Both the position numbers and the translations under genes were made by a program. From an uncultured Clostridia bacterium (GTDB lineage Bacteria; Bacillota; Clostridia; Monoglobales; Monoglobaceae), in contig CAJTWN010000005.1 of the NCBI GenBank assembly GCA_910580105.1, forward strand, positions 45,251 to 109,250: a stretch of DNA of 64,000 nt, in the 5' to 3' direction. Below are positions 59,211 through 64,000 of the stretch, piece after piece (within the stretch, counting starts at the first letter, position 1; every line of letters starts with the position of its first letter). The notes under the pieces are model-generated. The model worked only from the letters and a program-made list of their open reading frames with translations, was not told the origin of the DNA and did not search any database.

Positions 59211-60530
59211 ATGGGCAAGGATGTGACAAAAATAACAGTTCAGTTCATAACACTCGGATGCAAAACCAATATTTATGAAAGCGAGGCAATGGCCCAGCTT
59301 TTCCGTACTGCCGGATATACCATCTGCCAAAAAGGTGAAAAAGCCGACGTTTATGTCATCAACACCTGTACCGTCACCGGTACAGGCGCACAGAAATCCC
59401 GGCAGCAAATCCGCCGCGCCCGTAAGGAAAATCCCGATGCAGTGATTGCCGTCTGCGGCTGTCTTGCCCAGACAGAACACGAAAAAATCAAATTCCTTGG
59501 CGCAAACCTTGTTATTGGCAACAAATACCGCAGCCAAATTGTCGAACTTGTCCGGCAAACCGCCAAAGATACCATCTTGGACAAGGTGGAGGACATTTCT
59601 AAAGAGCACAACTATGAAGAGCTTGCCATTACCAGCGGCCAAAGCCGCATACGGGCAAATGTAAAAATTGAAGATGGCTGCAACAACTTCTGTTCCTATT
59701 GTATCATCCCATATGCCCGCGGCCCTGTCCGCTCCCGCAGCCTTGACAGCATAAAAGCCGAAGCGGAAAGCCTGGCCGCCGCAGGATATAAAGAACTTGT
59801 GCTTACCGGTATTCATATCGGTTCCTTTGGAAAAGATAAAAACGATGGAAAAACTTTAATCGACGTCATTGAAACTGTCTGCACAGTCAAAGATATCCTT
59901 CGTGTGCGCCTTGGCTCTATCGAACCTGTCATCATCACCGAAGAATTTGTCCGCCGTGCCCAACAGCTCCCGGCCCTTTGTCCCCAATTTCATCTGGCCC
60001 TGCAAAGCGGCTGCGATGCAACCCTGAAACGGATGAACCGGCACTACACCACCGATGATTTCCGCCATGCTGCACAGCTTCTTCGTACCCATATTCCGGA
60101 TGCCGCCATCACAACCGATTTAATGGTTGGTTTTCCCGGAGAGACTGAGGAAGAATTTAACAGTTCCTATAATTTCTGCAAAGAAATTGGTTTTTCCCAA
60201 ATGCACATCTTTAAATATTCCATCCGGGAAGGCACCCGGGCAGCTATTATGGAAAATCAGGTGCCTGAAACCGAAAAAGACCGGCGCAGTCATCAGATGC
60301 TGACCCTTGCAGAGAATATGAAACGCGCTTTTTATCAACACTATATAGGAAAACCCCTGGAGGTAATTCTGGAACAGAGGGACAAATCCGGTCTGTTCCA
60401 TGGCAACACCAGAAACTATATGGATGTTCTGGCGGACTGCCGTGCAAACCCCGGCGACATATGCACGGTTATCCCCTCTGCATATCAAAACGGACGCCTG
60501 ATCGCCCATGAGAAAACGGAAGGAGAATAA
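59211..60530 (+). CDS. mtaB: tRNA t6A37 methylthiotransferase MtaB
   Basis: A 439-residue radical-SAM enzyme that converts t6A37 to ms2t6A in tRNAs decoding ANN codons. The N-terminal UPF0004 domain has three iron-sulfur cysteines (LGCKTN, NTCTV, CGCLA). The radical-SAM cluster is CNNFCSYC near residue 160, and a C-terminal TRAM-like domain follows. The ATG at 59211 is used; no strong ribosome binding site precedes it, and the GTG at 59223 (TKITVQFITLGCK) is equally plausible. It overlaps closely with nadE, four bases apart. Confidence 0.93.
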   Translation: MGKDVTKITVQFITLGCKTNIYESEAMAQLFRTAGYTICQKGEKADVYVINTCTVTGTGAQKSRQQIRRARKENPDAVIAVCGCLAQTEHEKIKFLGANLVIGNKYRSQIVELVRQTAKDTILDKVEDISKEHNYEELAITSGQSRIRANVKIEDGCNNFCSYCIIPYARGPVRSRSLDSIKAEAESLAAAGYKELVLTGIHIGSFGKDKNDGKTLIDVIETVCTVKDILRVRLGSIEPVIITEEFVRRAQQLPALCPQFHLALQSGCDATLKRMNRHYTTDDFRHAAQLLRTHIPDAAITTDLMVGFPGETEEEFNSSYNFCKEIGFSQMHIFKYSIREGTRAAIMENQVPETEKDRRSHQMLTLAENMKRAFYQHYIGKPLEVILEQRDKSGLFHGNTRNYMDVLADCRANPGDICTVIPSAYQNGRLIAHEKTEGE

Positions 60531-60534
60531 ACAA

Positions 60535-62442
60535 ATGAAAGATGGATTTGTCAAAGTGGCCGCCGCAACCCCAAAGGTAAAGGTGGCCGCCGTCGCTTAT
60601 AACACACAGCAAACCCTTGCCATGATTCAAAAAGCCGCACAGAACGGGGCAAAATTAATCGTCTTCCCCGAACTTGGGCTGACCGCATATACCTGCGGCG
60701 ACCTGTTCAACCAGGGCGCCCTGATTGAACAGGCAAAACAAGGGCTTCTGGCCCTCTGCCGGAAAACAGCAAATCTTGATATTTTAAGCGTCGTTGGCCT
60801 ACCACTTTCAGTGGACGGCAAACTGTATAACGTGGCCGCTTTCATCAAAGAGGGTAAAATTCTCGGGTTTGTTCCCAAATCCAACCTGCCTAATTATGGT
60901 GAATTCTATGAACAGCGGCATTTCAACACCACATCACGGATGCTGGATGTCATCTGGGACGGCAAAGAAATCCCCATGGGGACGGACTTGATTTTCTGTG
61001 CCAAAGAAGAAGACCGCCTGCGCATCGCCTGTGAAATTTGCGAAGACCTTTGGATTTCCGCACCGCCGTCCGGACGCCATGCCCAAAACGGCGCCACCGT
61101 TATGGTCAATCTTTCGGCCAGCGATGAGAGCATTGCCAAATCTTCTCTGCGCCGCGATTTGGTCAAAATCCAATCGGCAAAATGTATCGCGGCCTATCTC
61201 TATGCAAATGCCGGCGCCGGCGAATCCACCACCGACATCGTCTTTGCCGGCCACAACATGATTTATGAAATCGGAGAGCCTCTTGCTGAATCCGAACTCT
61301 TCAGCGAGGGGATCATCTATGCGGATATTGACCTTGACCGCATCATTTTAGAACGCCGGCGGCAAAGCACATTCCAGACAGCGGAAGACCCCAGATACCG
61401 CCGCATATATTTTTCAACAAAAAAAGAAGAGACACATCTGACGCGGTATTTTACGCCGCATCCCTTCGTCCCCCACAACGCCCATGACCTCCATGAACGC
61501 TGTGAAGAAACTTTTTTAATTCAGGTACACGGGTTGAAAAAACGGCTGTCCCACATCGGAACCCCAACCGTCACCCTGGGTATTTCCGGCGGGCTGGACA
61601 GCACCCTTGCCCTTTTGGTCACCGCAAAAGCATTTGACCTTCTGAATATACCGCGTGACGGAATCATTGCCGTCACTATGCCTTGTTTCGGCACCACCAG
61701 CCGGACTTATCAAAATGCGGTAAACATGATAAAAAGCATCGGTGCATCTTTCCGGGAAATCAATATCAAAGAAGCAGTCACCCAACATCTGCACGACATT
61801 GGCGCCAGCCTTGACGATCACGATACCACCTTTGAAAATGCCCAGGCACGAGAACGCACCCAGGTTTTGATGGACATTGCCAACAAAACCGGCGGCATTG
61901 TCATCGGCACAGGAGATCTTTCGGAACTTGCCATGGGTTTCGCCACCTATAATGGTGATCATATGTCCATGTACGGCGTCAATGCCTCTGTCCCCAAAAC
62001 CCTTGTCCGGTTCCTGGTGCAGTATGTGGCGGATCAAAGTGACGCAAAGCTGAAAGCAACGCTGTACGATGTATTGGATACACCGGTAAGCCCGGAACTT
62101 CTTCCCCCGGAAGAAAACGGGAACATCGCCCAGCAGACCGAAAATATCATCGGCCCCTATGAACTCCATGATTTCTTCCTCTATCATATGGTGCGGCACG
62201 GATTTTCCAAAGATAAAATTGCACGGATGGCGGCCCACGCCTTTTCCGGCGACTATACGCCGGAAACCATCCAGAAATGGTTGGATATTTTTATGCGCCG
62301 TTTCTTTAACAATCAGTTCAAACGCTCCTGTCTGCCGGACGGCCCCAAAGTGGGCAGTGTTTCCCTTTCTCCCCGTGGTGATTGGCGTATGCCCAGCGAC
62401 AGTGTCAATATTTATACCGAATCGGATGAAGGCCTGCTATAA
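60535..62442 (+). CDS. nadE: Glutamine-dependent NAD+ synthetase
   Basis: A 635-residue two-domain enzyme for the last step of NAD synthesis: nicotinate adenine dinucleotide, ATP and glutamine to NAD+. The N-terminal nitrilase-like glutaminase has Glu in VFPELGLTAYTCGD, Lys in FVPKSNLPNYGEFYEQ and Cys in ACEICEDLW near residue 165. The C-terminal synthetase has SGGLDSTLALLV near 350 and GTGDLSELAMGFATYNGDHM. The start is the ATG at 60535, nine bases after aaggag. It follows mtaB by four bases. Confidence 0.97.
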   Translation: MKDGFVKVAAATPKVKVAAVAYNTQQTLAMIQKAAQNGAKLIVFPELGLTAYTCGDLFNQGALIEQAKQGLLALCRKTANLDILSVVGLPLSVDGKLYNVAAFIKEGKILGFVPKSNLPNYGEFYEQRHFNTTSRMLDVIWDGKEIPMGTDLIFCAKEEDRLRIACEICEDLWISAPPSGRHAQNGATVMVNLSASDESIAKSSLRRDLVKIQSAKCIAAYLYANAGAGESTTDIVFAGHNMIYEIGEPLAESELFSEGIIYADIDLDRIILERRRQSTFQTAEDPRYRRIYFSTKKEETHLTRYFTPHPFVPHNAHDLHERCEETFLIQVHGLKKRLSHIGTPTVTLGISGGLDSTLALLVTAKAFDLLNIPRDGIIAVTMPCFGTTSRTYQNAVNMIKSIGASFREINIKEAVTQHLHDIGASLDDHDTTFENAQARERTQVLMDIANKTGGIVIGTGDLSELAMGFATYNGDHMSMYGVNASVPKTLVRFLVQYVADQSDAKLKATLYDVLDTPVSPELLPPEENGNIAQQTENIIGPYELHDFFLYHMVRHGFSKDKIARMAAHAFSGDYTPETIQKWLDIFMRRFFNNQFKRSCLPDGPKVGSVSLSPRGDWRMPSDSVNIYTESDEGLL

Positions 62443-62788
62443 CCCAAATTTCTTCCGCCGTATGCAGCGCATCGTCGCCATAGGGCGGAACCGTTCAGAC
62501 ATTTATTAAAAAATCTGAAAGCATATGGCATAGGCCATCAAGAATCCTTATCTTTATCCTGCACGGATACGGATTCATCATTTATTGTTCCTCCGGAGCA
62601 CAGCGGCAATGGACAGCTGTACACGAAAGCATTACCGCGTACAGCTGCGTACAAATTATCCTTATTGATTTTTTCTGATTTCCACCCGGAAACATATACG
62701 ATTCCCTTCATCTCTTGCCAATCCCTTCCCTGCGGCAAGAGAAATTCTCTCTTAAATGCCGGTACAGGGCGGCGGAACGGAGATTATT
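62443..62788. other. Intergenic region between nadE and the PII-like gene
   Basis: About 345 bp. A minus-strand frame of 57 codons (62538-62711, beginning MKGIVYVSGWKSEKINKDNL) could encode a small protein with a weak purine-rich site, but no family is recognised and no convincing promoter is visible. Otherwise nothing is identified. Confidence 0.4.
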
Positions 62789-63136
62789 ATGATACAAGTC
62801 ACCATCGTACTCAGCAAAACCGAATGCCTGGACGTCTTAATGTATGAACTTGCGCAAAATGGTATCACCGGCGCCACCATTCTGGATAGCAGCGGAATGA
62901 TCCGCTCACTGCACAACAATACAGATACCTTCCCCTTTATGTCTTCTATCCGTGAAATCCTGGATATGGACAACACCGGAAGCAAAACCATCTTTTTGAT
63001 TGCCACAGAGGAACAGGTCAAAACCATCTCTGAAGTGGTCAACCGCGTTACCGGCGGCCTTCAGCATTCCAACACCGGGATTTTATTCTGTACGCCGGTC
63101 CTCTATATCGAAGGCCTGCACAAGGACAAAGAATAA
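62789..63136 (+). CDS. PII-like regulatory protein
   Basis: A 115-residue protein with the length and pattern of the PII/GlnB-like ferredoxin fold. It opens IQVTIVLSKTECLDVLMYEL, contains NGITGATILDSSGM in the position of the first turn, and ends GILFCTPVLYIEG in the manner of the last PII strand. No T-loop Tyr or typical GlnB signature is seen, so a nucleotide or small-molecule sensor role is possible but unproven. cggag lies about eight bases before the ATG. It precedes an aldo/keto reductase by 106 bp. Confidence 0.65.
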   Translation: MIQVTIVLSKTECLDVLMYELAQNGITGATILDSSGMIRSLHNNTDTFPFMSSIREILDMDNTGSKTIFLIATEEQVKTISEVVNRVTGGLQHSNTGILFCTPVLYIEGLHKDKE

Positions 63137-63242
63137 CCTTTACCTCTTTGCCGAAGTTCGCAAAAAAAACGAATTTCTTCCGCTGAATACGGCATATAAA
63201 TCATAACAGAACACAAAATTTAATCAAAATAAGGAGCAAAAA

Positions 63243-64000
63243 ATGCAGTATCGAACAGACCCCAAAAGCGGCAGCAAAATCTCCGTCCTGGGTTTTGGCT
63301 GTATGCGGTTTACCAAACGCGGAAAAGGCATTGACCAGGCCAAAGCTGAAGAGGAAATGCTGACGGCAATTGAAGGTGGTGTCAACTATTTTGATACCGC
63401 CTATATCTATCCGGGAAGTGAAGTCTGCCTTGGCAGGTTCCTCGCCAAAGGTTATCGCAGCAAAGTTTATATCGCCACCAAACTCCCCCATTATTTTATC
63501 AAATCCATCCGGGACGCCGACCGGATTTTTGAAGAAGAATGCCGCCGGCTGCAAACGGAATATATTGACTATTATCTGATACACATGCTTACCGATACTG
63601 CGGCGTGGCAGCGGCTTCTGTCCCTTGGCATCGAAGATTGGATTGCTGAAAAAAAGGCACAGGGACGCATCCGGCAGATCGGATTTTCCTATCACGGCGG
63701 CACAGGTGAATTCCTCAAATTAATTGACGCCTATGACTGGGATTTCTGTCAAATCCAGTTTAATTATCTGGACGAACACAGTCAGGCAGGGCTGCGCGGT
63801 CTTCGTTACGCCGCCCAAAAAGGTCTTCCTGTCATCGTAATGGAGCCGCTCCGGGGCGGAAGGCTTGCGGACGGCCTGCCTCAGGGGGCAAAAAAGATTC
63901 TGGCAGATGCCTTCCCGGGCCGGACTCCTGTGGATGCCGCTCTGCGCTGGATATACAACCATCCGGAAGTCACCTGTGTTCTCTCCGGCATGAACGACAT
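63243..64000 (+). CDS. Aldo/keto reductase, truncated by the window edge
   Basis: The first 252 residues of an aldo/keto reductase, open at the end of the window. The Asp and Tyr of the catalytic tetrad are in NYFDTAYIYPGSE, Lys in IATKLPHYF and His in YYLIHMLTD. GFGCMRF near the N-terminus is typical of the clostridial subgroup that carries an extra C-terminal iron-sulfur domain; whether this one does cannot be seen. aaggag precedes the ATG by seven bases. Confidence 0.92.
   Translation, partial: MQYRTDPKSGSKISVLGFGCMRFTKRGKGIDQAKAEEEMLTAIEGGVNYFDTAYIYPGSEVCLGRFLAKGYRSKVYIATKLPHYFIKSIRDADRIFEEECRRLQTEYIDYYLIHMLTDTAAWQRLLSLGIEDWIAEKKAQGRIRQIGFSYHGGTGEFLKLIDAYDWDFCQIQFNYLDEHSQAGLRGLRYAAQKGLPVIVMEPLRGGRLADGLPQGAKKILADAFPGRTPVDAALRWIYNHPEVTCVLSGMND

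Noticed and set aside
62538..62711. A 57-codon minus-strand frame after nadE
   Set aside because: Only a weak start site and no recognised family or clear promoter; left as a note in the intergenic entry.

Overview
This window looks like a chromosomal segment of a gut-type anaerobic member of the Clostridia (Bacillota). The evidence is the rpmH-rnpA-yidD-yidC-jag block diverging from dnaA, Bacillota-type DnaD and DnaI-like helicase loading proteins, low-GC sigma-A promoters with 17-bp spacers, strong Shine-Dalgarno sites, FMN and yybP-ykoY riboswitches, pyruvate phosphate dikinase, and a giant secreted protein ending in a type I dockerin. A fibre- or glycan-degrading relative of Oscillospirales or Monoglobales is plausible, but the sequence alone does not fix the species.

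Layout. 1-563: non-coding modular repeats. 564-3142: a riboflavin ECF transporter subunit under an FMN riboswitch, then a VanW protein. 3272-6798: a GT4-CsaB pyruvyltransferase fusion translationally coupled to a DUF815 ATPase. 6868-8000: repeat cluster with a 311-bp tandem repeat. 8187-8273: tRNA-Leu(CAA). 8624-10114: HAD phosphatase and aldo/keto reductase. 10217-10896: second large repeat cluster, whose last palindrome forms a terminator. 10900-15779: argD-argF-GNAT-asnS-TPR operon. 15940-18784: P-type cation ATPase under a yybP-ykoY manganese riboswitch. 18873-20604: a secreted copper-amine-oxidase-like protein, a ribbon-helix-helix protein and a Cys-rich protein. 20691-23408: jag, yidC, yidD, rnpA and rpmH (minus). 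23879-28905: dnaA, mnmE, dnaD-like and dnaI-like genes (plus). 28921-31856: membrane proteins. 31857-31975: probable IS200/IS605 relic. 32049-40569: seven-gene minus-strand run for a surface glycan, preceded by a paaK-type ligase and ending in an apparently frameshifted gene. 40819-42693: Nudix hydrolase and GNAT. 43386-54758: a 3790-residue secreted multidomain protein. 55225-58732: ppdK, tadA and an HPr-like protein. 59211-64000: mtaB, nadE, a PII-like protein and an aldo/keto reductase cut by the window edge.

How it fits together. The strand switch at rpmH/dnaA is the usual divergent arrangement near a Bacillota origin. However, dnaN-recF-gyrB do not follow dnaA, mnmE has moved to the dnaA side, and I see no canonical DnaA boxes between rpmH and dnaA. 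Envelope functions recur: CsaB and VanW, the glycan operon, the YidC-Jag pathway and the giant dockerin protein. Metabolic genes cover arginine, NAD, pyruvate/PEP interconversion, riboflavin uptake and probable manganese efflux.

The least ordinary features are the interspersed repeat family that overlaps gene ends, promoters and terminators; the giant dockerin protein; the HPr paralogue lacking the phosphoryl-transfer histidine; the IS605-like end structure; and the frameshift in the last glycan gene. I found no CRISPR array, prophage or recognisable defence system, and nothing I can defend as a wholly new biological system.
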